Part shown: positions 16,228 through 24,229 of the stretch, piece after piece
Layout of the letters: each line of letters opens with the position of its first letter
How positions within the stretch are numbered: the stretch's first letter is position 1
Origin: Clostridia bacterium
Lineage (GTDB): Bacteria > Bacillota > Clostridia > Oscillospirales > Acutalibacteraceae
Assembly (NCBI GenBank): GCA_017623615.1
Contig: JAGAOT010000007.1
Span: forward strand, 1-64,000
Direction of reading: 5' to 3'
DNA length: 64,000 nucleotides
Position numbers and translations under genes: made by a program
The notes under the pieces: generated by a model
The model's database searches: none
The model's input: the letters and a program-made list of their open reading frames with translations, nothing else
What the model was told of the DNA's origin: nothing

Positions 16228-16259
16228 GCCCGACGTTTTTTGCGTCGGGCTTTTTGTTT
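16228..16259 (+). terminator. Riboswitch-controlled terminator
   Basis: GCCCGACG and CGTCGGGC form the stem, followed by TTTTTGTTTT. It lies between the TPP aptamer and the thiT ribosome site. Confidence 0.9.
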
Positions 16260-16295
16260 TCTGCATCCCCTTTCAAAAGAAAGGAAGTTTGTCAA

Positions 16296-16877
16296 ATGAA
16301 AGAAAAATTCACCAAAACCCAAGTTCTTGCTGAAAGCGCAATAATGATTGCCCTTTCAATCGCCGTTTTTACTGTTTCGGATTTGCTTCCGTGGCCGTTT
16401 TTATACGGCGGCGGCTTCAGCTTTTTCGGTCAGGTGCCGATTGTTATTGTGTCTTACCGCCACGGAATAAAAAACGGCATCCCCGCGGCACTCGCCCTTG
16501 CAATTTTTGAAATGATTATGGGCTACAAGAATTTCAGCTATGTAACGGGGCTTGCCGCCTATCTTATAGTTGCCTTTGCCGATTATATCGTCGCCTTCGG
16601 CTGCCTCGGGCTCGGCGGCATGTTCAAAGGTCGCTTCGGAGGCAAGCAGGCGGCAGAGCTTGCGCTCGGCGGCGCGGTTGTCTGCGTTATCAGATTTATC
16701 TGCCACTTTATCAGCGGCGTTACAATCTGGGCGGGCTACACCCCGGAGGGAATGGCGGTTGCTTTGTATTCGTTCATATACAACGGCTCATACATGGCGA
16801 TTGAGCTTTTGCTGACGGTTATCGGTCTTGCCGCCGTGGGTAAAATATTTAATTTGGAAAAGAAGAGAATGGTATAA
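16296..16877 (+). CDS. thiT: ECF transporter thiamine-binding subunit
   Basis: This 193-residue integral membrane protein is the substrate-specificity (S) component that binds thiamine and works with a shared EcfA/EcfA'/EcfT energy module not found in this window. It has six hydrophobic segments, begins with the typical LAESAIMIALSIAV first helix, and has a SGVTIWAGY segment near 147 matching the ThiT thiamine-site loop. The TPP riboswitch upstream confirms the substrate. ATG 16296 follows AAAGGAAG. It is monocistronic, ending in a terminator shared with the convergent lipoprotein. Confidence 0.94.
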   Translation: MKEKFTKTQVLAESAIMIALSIAVFTVSDLLPWPFLYGGGFSFFGQVPIVIVSYRHGIKNGIPAALALAIFEMIMGYKNFSYVTGLAAYLIVAFADYIVAFGCLGLGGMFKGRFGGKQAAELALGGAVVCVIRFICHFISGVTIWAGYTPEGMAVALYSFIYNGSYMAIELLLTVIGLAAVGKIFNLEKKRMV

Positions 16878-16878
16878 A

Positions 16879-16920
16879 AAAGATGTCCCGCAGAAATCTG
16901 CGGGACATCTTAATTTTTAT
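16879..16920. terminator. Bidirectional terminator between thiT and the 667-aa lipoprotein
   Basis: AAGATGTCCCGC pairs with GCGGGACATCTT; A-rich on the left and TTAATTTTTAT on the right allow termination in both directions. Confidence 0.88.
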
Positions 16921-18924
16921 TTAACCGAGATTAAATTTGCTGATAAAGCCTGCTGCACTGCTTTCCGTGCCTTTAACGTCACAGTTTGCAAAATATCCGT
17001 CGCCGGAGTTGGTTGAGCCGCAAAGATAAAGAGCGGTTGAGCCGTCGGAGCAGATTCCGCGGGCATTGTCTGCCATGGAGCCGCCGAGAGAATAGATGTT
17101 TTTCTTTGAACCGTAGTTGTTCAAAGTGTAAATAAATGAATCGTAGTTACCTCTGTTGTTTATCGAGAAATCTCTGTTTGTTGAGGTGGTGTAGCCCGAA
17201 ACGGCATATCCGCCGCCAATCTTAGTGATGCCGGTGATAAAGTCGTTTTCAAAGCCGATAAGGGGCAGATACCAGCCGATTGAGCCGTTGGGGTTGATTT
17301 TAAGAATCATGCCGTCAAAGGTGCCGGGGTTGCCGCCGTTATAAATGCCCTTGAAGGTGGCTTCGTTGCCTGTTGCCTTTGAGGAATACTGGCCAGCAAC
17401 AACGCAGCCGCCGTCATCCGCAAGCTCAATGGAAAGAAGGTTGGTTGCGCCTGAATCGTAGAGAGCCTTATGCCAAAGAGTTTTGCCGTTGGGGTCAAGC
17501 TTGAGAATAACGGTTGTTCTCTTTGTTGTCTGTGTGCCGAGAATTTCGGCAAACTCACCGTCACCCGAAATGCATTCGATGTCAACATAAATTTCGCCTG
17601 CGGGAGTAACCGCCATATCCTGAACGGCATTGTGCTTGGAGCCCGAAAGAGCGCGCTTCCACTGAATGTTGCCGTTTGCGTCGCACTTGAAAATGAACGC
17701 CTTTCTGATTGAGGATGCAAGGTTTTTGAGGTCGAAGTCATCGGACTCTGCCTTGCCGCCGATAACGAAGCCGCCGTCGGGAGTTGCCGCAACGGAATAA
17801 ATCATGTCGCCCCTGCTGCCGCCGTAAAGCTTTGTCCAAAGACGCTCGCCCTTGCTGTTGAATTTAACAACAAGTCCTTCAATAGTGCCCTTGCACTTGT
17901 AGTCTGCATCGGTTGCGCCGGTAACATCCTGCGAGTGAGTGTAGCCAACTGCAATTATGCTGCCGTCTTTAAGAACGGCTACTTTTTCAAAGGATGTGGT
18001 GTTGTTATCGTTTGCAACGGTGTTGCCGCCGCCGATAATGCTTGACCAAGCAACCTTGCCTTTTTCATTATACTTAACGATGAAGCCCGAGGACTTGCCG
18101 CTGGAGGAGCCGTCGGGATTCTGGAAGGTGATGCCTACGGAAACAACGCCGCCGTCAACAGCCACGCTGTCAACAAGAACCTGGTGACCTTTTTCGCCCG
18201 ATGTGTTTACCCATGCAGAGGAAAGCGCGGAAACGGGAGGAGTGGTTGTGGGAACGGGGGGCACATAGCCCTGTGTGGGCGGGTTGTAGATGGGCTTTGT
18301 GGGCTTAACGGGTTTTGTTGTGATGGGAGGACCCAGGGTGGGGAACGCTGTGGGAGTGTTTGTTACAACGGGAGCGGGAGCCTTTGTTGTGGGAACGGGC
18401 TTAACAATCTGAACCTCGCTTGTGTCGGGGTTGGTAACAACTGCCATGCCGTTGTCGCCTGCAACCTTTGAAAGCTCCTCAAATTCCTCCGGAGTCAGGT
18501 TGTTGGGGTCGCTGACCGAAACCTGATTCATTATGTTGCTGTATTCTTCGGGAGTAACCTGCGTTGTGGGCACTTCCTCTTTTTTGATAACCGTGTTGTT
18601 GTTTTCGTCCTTTTCAACGATAAGACCCTTGTCCGCAGCGAGGTCTTCAACCTTTTCGAGCTGCTCGGGTGTGAGGGTGCTCAAATCGCCGTTAAATCCT
18701 GCGGCATCGTTGCCGAGAGCTTCGGAAACAAGCTCAACAAGCTCAACATTTGTGATTGTTACAGGCTCGTAGCCGCCTGCTGTGTTCCAATAATCGTTGT
18801 TGTCAACAAAAGGAGAGGTGGTTGTTTCTCCGCCATCCTTTTTGATGCTGCAAGCAGCAAATGTTGACATAATCAAAACAAGACACATGAAAATACTGAG
18901 CCTTGCCGTGAATTTGTTCTTCAT
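16921..18924 (-). CDS. Large lipoprotein with propeller-like repeats
   Basis: The 667-residue protein has a lipoprotein signal (lipobox FAAC, Cys25). Two similar helical motifs with LTPEQLEKVEDLA and LTPEEFEELSKVA (about 85-150) follow, each with an adjoining GLIVEKD / GMAVVTN strand. A Pro/Thr-rich wall-spanning linker (about 175-230) leads into a C-terminal region of around 430 residues. That region repeats units such as GFIVKYNEKGKVAWSS, GLVVKFNSKGERLWTK, AFIFKCDANGNIQWKR and VILKLDPNGKTLWHK, the pattern of a beta-propeller. At least five such blades are visible. It would act outside the cell; ligand or enzymatic activity is unknown. ATG 18924 follows AGGGGGATT. Confidence 0.88.
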   Translation of the reverse strand: MKNKFTARLSIFMCLVLIMSTFAACSIKKDGGETTTSPFVDNNDYWNTAGGYEPVTITNVELVELVSEALGNDAAGFNGDLSTLTPEQLEKVEDLAADKGLIVEKDENNNTVIKKEEVPTTQVTPEEYSNIMNQVSVSDPNNLTPEEFEELSKVAGDNGMAVVTNPDTSEVQIVKPVPTTKAPAPVVTNTPTAFPTLGPPITTKPVKPTKPIYNPPTQGYVPPVPTTTPPVSALSSAWVNTSGEKGHQVLVDSVAVDGGVVSVGITFQNPDGSSSGKSSGFIVKYNEKGKVAWSSIIGGGNTVANDNNTTSFEKVAVLKDGSIIAVGYTHSQDVTGATDADYKCKGTIEGLVVKFNSKGERLWTKLYGGSRGDMIYSVAATPDGGFVIGGKAESDDFDLKNLASSIRKAFIFKCDANGNIQWKRALSGSKHNAVQDMAVTPAGEIYVDIECISGDGEFAEILGTQTTKRTTVILKLDPNGKTLWHKALYDSGATNLLSIELADDGGCVVAGQYSSKATGNEATFKGIYNGGNPGTFDGMILKINPNGSIGWYLPLIGFENDFITGITKIGGGYAVSGYTTSTNRDFSINNRGNYDSFIYTLNNYGSKKNIYSLGGSMADNARGICSDGSTALYLCGSTNSGDGYFANCDVKGTESSAAGFISKFNLG

Positions 18925-19083
18925 AATAATCCCCCTATTATAGATTAGGTATAGTTATGTTATCATAAATCAGCTTTAAAAGCAACAGTTTTTGAGCATA
19001 TATAAAGAAAAATTCATATTTAATTAAAAAACAATCTTTAAAAAATGCAGACATTATTATATAATTATTGCAGGAGTGATATC

Positions 19084-19710
19084 ATGAAAGAAAAAGAAAG
19101 AGCTCTGCTTGCGGTGCAGGCTCTCAAAAAGGAATATCCAGATTCAATATGTTCGCTTAATGCGGAAAATCCCCTGCAGCTTATCATTGCAACCAGGCTT
19201 TCGGCGCAATGCACGGATGCAAGGGTTAATCTTGTTACCCCCGCGCTGTTTGAAAAATACAAAACCGTTGAGGATTTTGCCGCGGCAGAGATTGCCGATG
19301 TTGAGGAGCTTGTGCGCTCATGCGGATTTTTCAGAACAAAGGCGAGGGATATTGTTGAAATGTGCCGCAAAATGATAAGCGATTTCGGCGGCAAGGTGCC
19401 CGATAATATTGAGGATTTGACTTCTCTGCCCGGTGTCGGCAGAAAAACGGCAAATCTTATTATGGGCGATGTTTACGGCAAGCCCGCAGTTGTTGCGGAT
19501 ACGCACCTTATCCGAATTTCAAACCTGCTGGGGCTTGTTTCAACAAAAGACCCGTTCAAGGTTGAAATGAAGCTGCGCGAAATTCTGCCCCCCGAGGAGA
19601 GCAACGATTTCTGCCACCGCTGCGTGCTTCACGGCAGGGCAATCTGCATTTCGGGCAGGCCGAAGTGCGAGCAATGTGTTATGAAGGATTTTTGTAAGCA
19701 TTTTAATTGA
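19084..19710 (+). CDS. nth: Endonuclease III
   Basis: Nth removes oxidised pyrimidines from DNA and nicks the abasic site. The 208-residue protein has the helix-hairpin-helix LPGVGRKTAN with catalytic Lys121, catalytic Asp139 in VADTH, and the iron-sulfur cluster C-X6-C-X2-C-X5-C at Cys188, 195, 198 and 204. ATG 19084 follows CAGGAGTGATAT; the upstream in-frame extension to 19045 lacks a ribosome site. It has the full family length. A second base-excision glycosylase of the Ogg type lies 0.65 kb downstream. Confidence 0.96.
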   Translation: MKEKERALLAVQALKKEYPDSICSLNAENPLQLIIATRLSAQCTDARVNLVTPALFEKYKTVEDFAAAEIADVEELVRSCGFFRTKARDIVEMCRKMISDFGGKVPDNIEDLTSLPGVGRKTANLIMGDVYGKPAVVADTHLIRISNLLGLVSTKDPFKVEMKLREILPPEESNDFCHRCVLHGRAICISGRPKCEQCVMKDFCKHFN

Positions 19711-19739
19711 CAGGGTCGATGTGGGCATCGACCCCTGCA
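19711..19739. repeat. GTCGATG-core palindrome
   Basis: AGGGTCGATG and CATCGACCCC flank a GTGGG loop, directly after the nth stop codon. Orientation is the reverse of most copies (the CCCTGC end is distal). Confidence 0.7.
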
Positions 19740-19747
19740 ATTCTTAA

Positions 19748-20020
19748 TCAAATAAACGACGCCACAAGAAAAACCGTTCCGCTCACGGCGGCACCTGCGC
19801 AGGCGGCGGCACCCATGCTCAGCGCAAGGCGGAGTCTGTTCTTTTTGAGCCTCGCAGCGGGCGGCATGCCCGCACTCTGAGCAATAATTGTTGCCCTTTC
19901 CTTAAGGTCGCCCTCGCTGACGGCGGAATATTCGGGCTTTATGAAAAACAGAACCTTTTCAAAATATTCGCATTGAGTCTGAGTTATTTCAACTACCTGT
20001 CTGTTTACCCCTTTTATCAT
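19748..20020 (-). CDS. Conserved small membrane-anchored protein
   Basis: The 90-residue product starts MIKGVNRQVVEITQ and has a cytosolic region of about 65 residues followed by a single C-terminal hydrophobic helix (68-89, GAAACAGAAVSGTVFLVAS). This N-terminus and tail-anchor layout are typical of a conserved hypothetical family of Clostridia. No enzymatic motif is visible. AGGGGAAG precedes ATG 20020. It stands alone, convergent with nth. Confidence 0.75.
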   Translation of the reverse strand: MIKGVNRQVVEITQTQCEYFEKVLFFIKPEYSAVSEGDLKERATIIAQSAGMPPAARLKKNRLRLALSMGAAACAGAAVSGTVFLVASFI

Positions 20021-20160
20021 CGTGCTTCCCCTATCTGTTTGATTTTCTATGTTATTTTTGGCAGATGCGGGCGTTATTATTCCCGCCTTTTAAATGACAT
20101 AAAAATGCACAATGCGCAAGAAAAATATACGCTTTGTATAACTTACTTTTCCGTCATGAA

Positions 20161-20190
20161 TGTGGATAACTGTGTGGATAATGTGTATAA
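20161..20190. promoter_or_regulatory. Three tandem DnaA-box-like sites
   Basis: TGTGGATAA (20161-20169) and TGTGGATAA (20173-20181) are exact matches to the DnaA box (reverse TTATCCACA); TGTGTATAA (20182-20190) differs by one base. They lie in a 344-bp gene-free, AT-rich gap (20021-20364) that otherwise shows nothing but a possible promoter for the glycosylase gene. Confidence 0.6.
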
Positions 20191-20364
20191 CTCGGGTAGA
20201 AAAGCCTTATTTTAACGGGGTTTTGAGTGTGGAATACTTTATAATTCGTTTTTAGAATATACAAAAGGTTGTACAATCTTTACAAAATGTTGGATTATGT
20301 CGAGGTTTTTATGGCAATATTTTTGTGCAAAAAGTCATAATATTACAATTTGGAGAAATTAATA

Positions 20365-21192
20365 ATGACAGCTAAAAGTTATTTGAAAACAGAAAACGGC
20401 AACCCCGTTTTGCAGGTTGATTGCTTCAATCTCGGACTGACTCTCGACTGCGGGCAGTCCTTCCGCTGGGTACAGACAGCCGAAAACGAGTGGCACGGAG
20501 TCGCCTTTGCAAAGCCGTTGACAGTAAGACAGAGCGGAAATAAAATCGAATTTGTCGGCGCAAGCGCAGAGGACGTTGAAAAAATATGGATTCCCTATTT
20601 TGATTTGGAGCGCGATTATTCGGCGCTGTGCGAACGCTTCAAAGCTGACAAACATCTTGAAAAAGCGGTTTGCGAGTGCAGCGGAATACGCGTTTTGCGC
20701 CAGGAGCCGTGGGAGGCAATCTGTTCGTTTATAATATCATCAAATAATAATATACCCCGAATCAAGGGGATAATTGACCGCCTTTGCCGCCTGCTCGGTG
20801 AACCTCTCGGCGGAGATGATTATGCATTTCCGAGCGCGGAAAGAATTGCCGAAGCGGGGATTGATGCACTTGCGCCAATCAGGGCGGGCTTCCGTGCAAA
20901 ATACATAATCGATGCTGCGCAAAAGGTTGCAAACGGTGAGATTGATTTTGAAAAAATCTATACTTCAACCCTTGAAGAGGGCAGGGACGAGCTTATAAAA
21001 ATCAAGGGAGTAGGCGAAAAGGTTGCGCAATGCTCGCTGCTTTACGGCTTCGGTAAGGTTGATGCATTCCCCGTTGATGTGTGGGTCAAGCGCATTATGC
21101 AGGAAATGTATCCCGACGGGCTGCCCGAATGCGTTAACGGCGTGCGCGGCATCGCCCAGCAGTACCTTTTTCATTGGAGAAGAACACAGTAA
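20365..21192 (+). CDS. 8-oxoguanine DNA glycosylase (OGG-type)
   Basis: The 275-residue enzyme should remove 8-oxoguanine opposite C. An N-terminal Ogg domain carries LDCGQSFRW; the helix-hairpin-helix region has IKGVGEKVAQCSLL with catalytic Lys219 and the aspartate of FPVDVWVKR (Asp238), spaced 19 residues apart as in human OGG1. QEPWEAICSFIISSNNNI is also diagnostic. ATG 20365 follows GGAGAAATTAATA; an earlier TTG at 20350 overlaps that ribosome site and is rejected. The next gene starts 13 bases after its stop and is probably co-transcribed. Confidence 0.92.
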   Translation: MTAKSYLKTENGNPVLQVDCFNLGLTLDCGQSFRWVQTAENEWHGVAFAKPLTVRQSGNKIEFVGASAEDVEKIWIPYFDLERDYSALCERFKADKHLEKAVCECSGIRVLRQEPWEAICSFIISSNNNIPRIKGIIDRLCRLLGEPLGGDDYAFPSAERIAEAGIDALAPIRAGFRAKYIIDAAQKVANGEIDFEKIYTSTLEEGRDELIKIKGVGEKVAQCSLLYGFGKVDAFPVDVWVKRIMQEMYPDGLPECVNGVRGIAQQYLFHWRRTQ

Positions 21193-21205
21193 GCGGAGGG
21201 GTTTT

Positions 21206-21742
21206 GTGGCGAAAAATTATTATAATCAAAACACGGGGACGGGGGATATAATAAAACTTGCCGTTGTTGCAGTTGTGATTGCGATTGTGGGGTACGGCAT
21301 TTTTACCGTGTGCTTTACTCCCAAGAAAACAACCGAAACGCATCTTGTTGTGCAAGCTATTGCTGAAAGCGGCTACGAAGCCGAAGATTTGACACAGACG
21401 TATTATCAGCACGACCCGTGGTTTGAACACAGTCTGATTAAATGCGTTGCTTTTAATGAGAATGACCTTCACTTTGAGTTTTTGGAATTTAATAACGATA
21501 ATTCGGCATGGGATATTCATACTCAAGCGGTACAGCTCATTGCTGAAGAGCACAATTTGCAGGGGAGAAGAAAACATCGCGGAACTCGTATATCAAACTA
21601 TTCTGATTATTTTTTTGAATCAAACGGAAAATACAGCATTACCGTTTGGGTCGGCAATACAGTTCTCTATGCATATTCAAATTCCGAAAATGCGCATGTA
21701 ATAAATAGAATTATCGACGATATCGGCTATCTTGAATATTAG
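21206..21742 (+). CDS. Membrane-anchored hypothetical protein
   Basis: The 178-residue protein begins with a short polar stretch, one hydrophobic helix (about 14-35, IKLAVVAVVIAIVGYGIFTV) and an extracellular domain of 140 residues. That domain looks alpha/beta, with LVVQAIAESGYEAEDL and a final INRIIDDIGYLEY. The domain is unrecognised. I choose GTG 21206 because CGGAGGGG lies 5-9 bases upstream; the longer reading frame from 21023 merely overlaps the glycosylase gene. GC content is a little lower than its neighbours. Possibly a sensor-like or envelope protein; no function can be stated. Confidence 0.75.
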   Translation: MAKNYYNQNTGTGDIIKLAVVAVVIAIVGYGIFTVCFTPKKTTETHLVVQAIAESGYEAEDLTQTYYQHDPWFEHSLIKCVAFNENDLHFEFLEFNNDNSAWDIHTQAVQLIAEEHNLQGRRKHRGTRISNYSDYFFESNGKYSITVWVGNTVLYAYSNSENAHVINRIIDDIGYLEY

Positions 21743-21903
21743 AAATACTGCTTCTCTAAAAAGTGGGTAGTCCCCATTGTCAAAGGGGGATTCAAAAAAT
21801 TGTGTTTAACGGCGGTGACATCCGTCCCCAAACGCACTTTTAATCGAATATATTTTCACGCTTTAAAGCGATGAATTGCAAGAGGTTAGGAAACTCGGAT
21901 CGT

Positions 21904-21956
21904 CAGGGTTACCGACCCTACAATTAAATTAGGCGGGAGCAAGCCCCCGCCCTACT
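21904..21956. repeat. GGGTTACCGACCC and GCGGGAGC-core palindromes
   Basis: 21904-21922 carries a short AGGGTT/GACCCTAC unit, and 21931-21956 has AGGCGGGAGCAAGCCCCCGCC followed by CTAC. They occupy the gap 21743-22023, which holds no gene. Confidence 0.7.
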
Positions 21957-21994
21957 CTTAATATTTTTTATGTTCTGACAACTTTATCAACAGT

Positions 21995-22024
21995 CAAAAA
22001 CCGCCAAAATTTGGCGGTTTTTGT
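21995..22024. terminator. Terminator of queT (bidirectional)
   Basis: AAAAACCGCCAAA / TTTGGCGGTTTTT forms a symmetrical stem with U-runs on both strands, at the end of the minus-strand queT gene. Confidence 0.88.
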
Positions 22025-22530
22025 TATTTAAAAATATTTGTTTTTCTTATCGCATAGAAAAGCGGGATTCCACCTGCAAGGCAGACGGCAAGCTCGCCTG
22101 CGCCAACTTCAAGGGCTGAAACCGCAAAGAGCGCAAGGCTCGGAGTCTGCGCGGGCATGAGAAAGGTTATTTCCGCTCCGATTATCAGCGCGTTGAAAAC
22201 AACGGGCATGAGAAGCGAGAGAAAGGGGAAGCCTTTTATTTTGACGTTTCTCAAAGCTCTTGCGCTTATTGCCGCAAGCAGGGTTGCAAGCGACCCGAAA
22301 ATAATATCCCAAACTCCGAACGGGCTGGAGATGTTGCCGAGAATGCACCCGATTGTTAAGCCGGGTACGGCGGCGGGGGTGAAAACGGAAAGAATTGAGA
22401 GCGCTTCGGAAAAACGGAACTGCAGGTTGCCGTATGCAACACCGAAAACCGCGCTCAGGTATGTTGCCGCGGCATAAATTGCCGCAATCATTGCCCCTTG
22501 GGCAAGGTGGGTGAGTTTTTTTCTGTTCAT
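22024..22530 (-). CDS. queT: Queuosine-precursor ECF transporter S component
   Basis: This 168-residue membrane protein belongs to the QueT family, the substrate-binding component of an ECF transporter for queuine/preQ1-type precursors. It begins AQGAMIAAIYAAATYLSAVFGVAYGNLQFRFSEA, with the highly conserved QFRxSEAL motif, and has five to six hydrophobic segments. ATG 22530 follows AAAAGGAGCATAA. A candidate preQ1 riboswitch lies 30-85 bases upstream, consistent with the substrate. The energising EcfAA'T module is not in the window. Confidence 0.92.
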   Translation of the reverse strand: MNRKKLTHLAQGAMIAAIYAAATYLSAVFGVAYGNLQFRFSEALSILSVFTPAAVPGLTIGCILGNISSPFGVWDIIFGSLATLLAAISARALRNVKIKGFPFLSLLMPVVFNALIIGAEITFLMPAQTPSLALFAVSALEVGAGELAVCLAGGIPLFYAIRKTNIFK

Positions 22531-22561
22531 TTTATGCTCCTTTTGCTGCCGTGCAGCGCCT

Positions 22562-22613
22562 TTAGTTTTGTTCGGCACCGAGCAGGTGCCCGTCAGGAAG
22601 GTTACGAACTGAC
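22562..22613 (-). promoter_or_regulatory. Candidate preQ1-I riboswitch with an extra hairpin
   Basis: Read on the minus strand: stem GTCAG (loop TTCGTAACCTTC) CTGAC, then an inserted hairpin GGCACC..GGTGCC, then AAAACTAA shortly before the ribosome site. The loop and the A-rich AAAACTAA tail match the preQ1-I pseudoknot (typical loop GTTCxxAxC, tail AAAAACTAA), and the downstream gene is queT. The hairpin between the stem and the tail is not part of the usual compact aptamer, so the call is tentative. Confidence 0.55.
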
Positions 22614-22863
22614 GTTATGCTCTGTATATAAAAATTTCGAAATAATAATTCATAAAATCGGGTTTGCTTCTGTTTTGCGGCGGAAGCAAGACCCCGCCCT
22701 GCAAGATTTCGGGGTAGGGGCGGATATCATACGCCCGTTTTCATTTGCGCGGAATTTACGGGCGATTCGTGAATCGCCCCTACAATATAAAATCTTAGCA
22801 AAGCGACCCTTCATTGCGAATTGCAAATTAAAAAGCAATACGATATTATTTCAAAAATCACTT
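22614..22863. repeat. Gap with two GTAGGG-type palindromes
   Basis: 22713-22737 contains GTAGGGGCGGATATCATACG-type sequence and 22758-22784 contains GGGCGATTCGTGAATCGCCC followed by CTAC. No gene is visible in this gap between two minus-strand genes. Confidence 0.75.
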
Positions 22864-23649
22864 TTAAAGATACTCCGCAAGTGCCTTGAGGTTTTCAACC
22901 GCAACACTTGCTTTGATATCCGAATTTGCATATTCCTCGGGGGTGGTGACACCCGTATAAACAAGGGCGCAGGGGATGCCGTGGTTTGCGCCGATGGCAA
23001 TATCCGTTGCAAGGCGGTCGCCTATAAACGCAAGCTCGCTTCTTTCACAGCCGAGCATCTCGGTGATGTAGTCAACCGTTGCGGTCATGGGCTTGCCGAG
23101 AACAACGGGTCTTTTGCCCGTGGACGCTGCAAAAAGCTCAATCATTGAGCCCGTATCGGGCATGTAGCCGTCCGCCGTGGGGCAGTTAAGGTCGGGGTGG
23201 GTTGCAAGGTAAACCGCGCCGCGGTCAATATACTTAACCGCATCCCACATTTTCTGATATGTGAGGGTTGTGTCAAAGCCGAGCACAACAACATCAGGGT
23301 CCTCACTGACAAGATTGATGCCTGCCTTTTCAAAATCGCCCGTCAATCTCTCGTTGCCGAGCAGGAAAACTTTTTTGCCCGCATAGTTTTTGTTGAGATA
23401 ATCTGCCGCAACATGCGAAGAAATTATAACTCTGTTTTCGTCAACGGGGAAGCCCATTTTTTCGAGCTTTGCGCGGCACACCTCAACATTATTGGAGGAA
23501 TTGTTGGTGAAGAAATAAAAATCCCTGCCGCTTTCGCGCGCTTTTTCAATAAATTCGGCGGAACCGTCAATAATATTTCCGTCAAGGTAAAAGGTTCCGT
23601 CCATGTCGATTATAAAATATTTTGTGTTTTCGAAAATGCCGCTTTTCAT
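22864..23649 (-). CDS. HAD-superfamily subfamily IIA phosphatase (NagD-like)
   Basis: The 261-residue protein has the HAD nucleophile motif DMDGT (Asp15, Asp17), motif II TNNSS at about 48-52, the class IIA cap between motifs II and III, GKP with Lys near 186, and motif IV GDRLATDI near 210. NagD-type enzymes hydrolyse sugar and nucleotide monophosphates; the physiological substrate cannot be predicted. It is the usual length for the family. AAGGAGAA precedes ATG 23649. The XRE regulator is transcribed divergently 110 bases away. Confidence 0.9.
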   Translation of the reverse strand: MKSGIFENTKYFIIDMDGTFYLDGNIIDGSAEFIEKARESGRDFYFFTNNSSNNVEVCRAKLEKMGFPVDENRVIISSHVAADYLNKNYAGKKVFLLGNERLTGDFEKAGINLVSEDPDVVVLGFDTTLTYQKMWDAVKYIDRGAVYLATHPDLNCPTADGYMPDTGSMIELFAASTGKRPVVLGKPMTATVDYITEMLGCERSELAFIGDRLATDIAIGANHGIPCALVYTGVTTPEEYANSDIKASVAVENLKALAEYL

Positions 23650-23759
23650 AAAAAGTTCTCCTTGAAAAAAATTTTGTGACTATTTGGAACATTTGCTGAA
23701 ATTGCCGAAAAAGCTATATATAATAGTTTTAAGGCTTTAAGAAAGGAGGGCGGTTTGGC

Positions 23760-24185
23760 ATGCGTGAATATTTGGAAGCGGACGAAAAAACCTTCGGTCA
23801 AGTTCTGAAAATATACAGAAAAACCAATAATATGACCCAAAAAAGAGTTGCCGAATATCTCGGAATTGACCGCTCTACCTACGCTAAATACGAAACAATG
23901 CGCAAGCCTGAAATTGACGTTGTTTTAAAGCTCTCCGTTCTCTATAATATTTCTCTTGACGAATTTATGAGCTCGTTTTTTTCCGAAGCCGAGCCGCCGC
24001 GCAAGATAACATCGACAGCCGTGTTTTCCGCGCCGGAGCAAAAGGATTTGATTGAGGTTTCATTGCTTGAAAAGAGGCTTGTTATGCTTTACAGAAACAG
24101 CATCCGCAAGGCGGAAATCATGAAAACCGCAGAAAAAATATTCAATGCGGATAACGAACTCATACAAGAAATTGAAAGCAATTAA
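23760..24185 (+). CDS. XRE-family transcriptional regulator
   Basis: The 141-residue protein has a helix-turn-helix at about residues 12-68, with FGQVLKIYRKTNNMTQKRVAEYLGIDRSTYAKYE, a classical Cro/C1-type domain. A C-terminal helical region (about 95-140) follows, probably for dimerisation or ligand response. AAAGGAGGG lies upstream of ATG 23760. It is a single gene ended by a strong terminator; its target is not evident, although the divergent HAD phosphatase is a candidate. Confidence 0.9.
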   Translation: MREYLEADEKTFGQVLKIYRKTNNMTQKRVAEYLGIDRSTYAKYETMRKPEIDVVLKLSVLYNISLDEFMSSFFSEAEPPRKITSTAVFSAPEQKDLIEVSLLEKRLVMLYRNSIRKAEIMKTAEKIFNADNELIQEIESN

Positions 24186-24196
24186 AGCATATTTAT

Positions 24197-24229
24197 GCCC
24201 CCTGTTTTTAGCAGGGGGCTTCGTTTTTA
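24197..24229 (+). terminator. Terminator of the XRE gene
   Basis: GCCCCCTG and CAGGGGGC stem with a TTTTTAG loop, then TTCGTTTTT. Confidence 0.9.
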
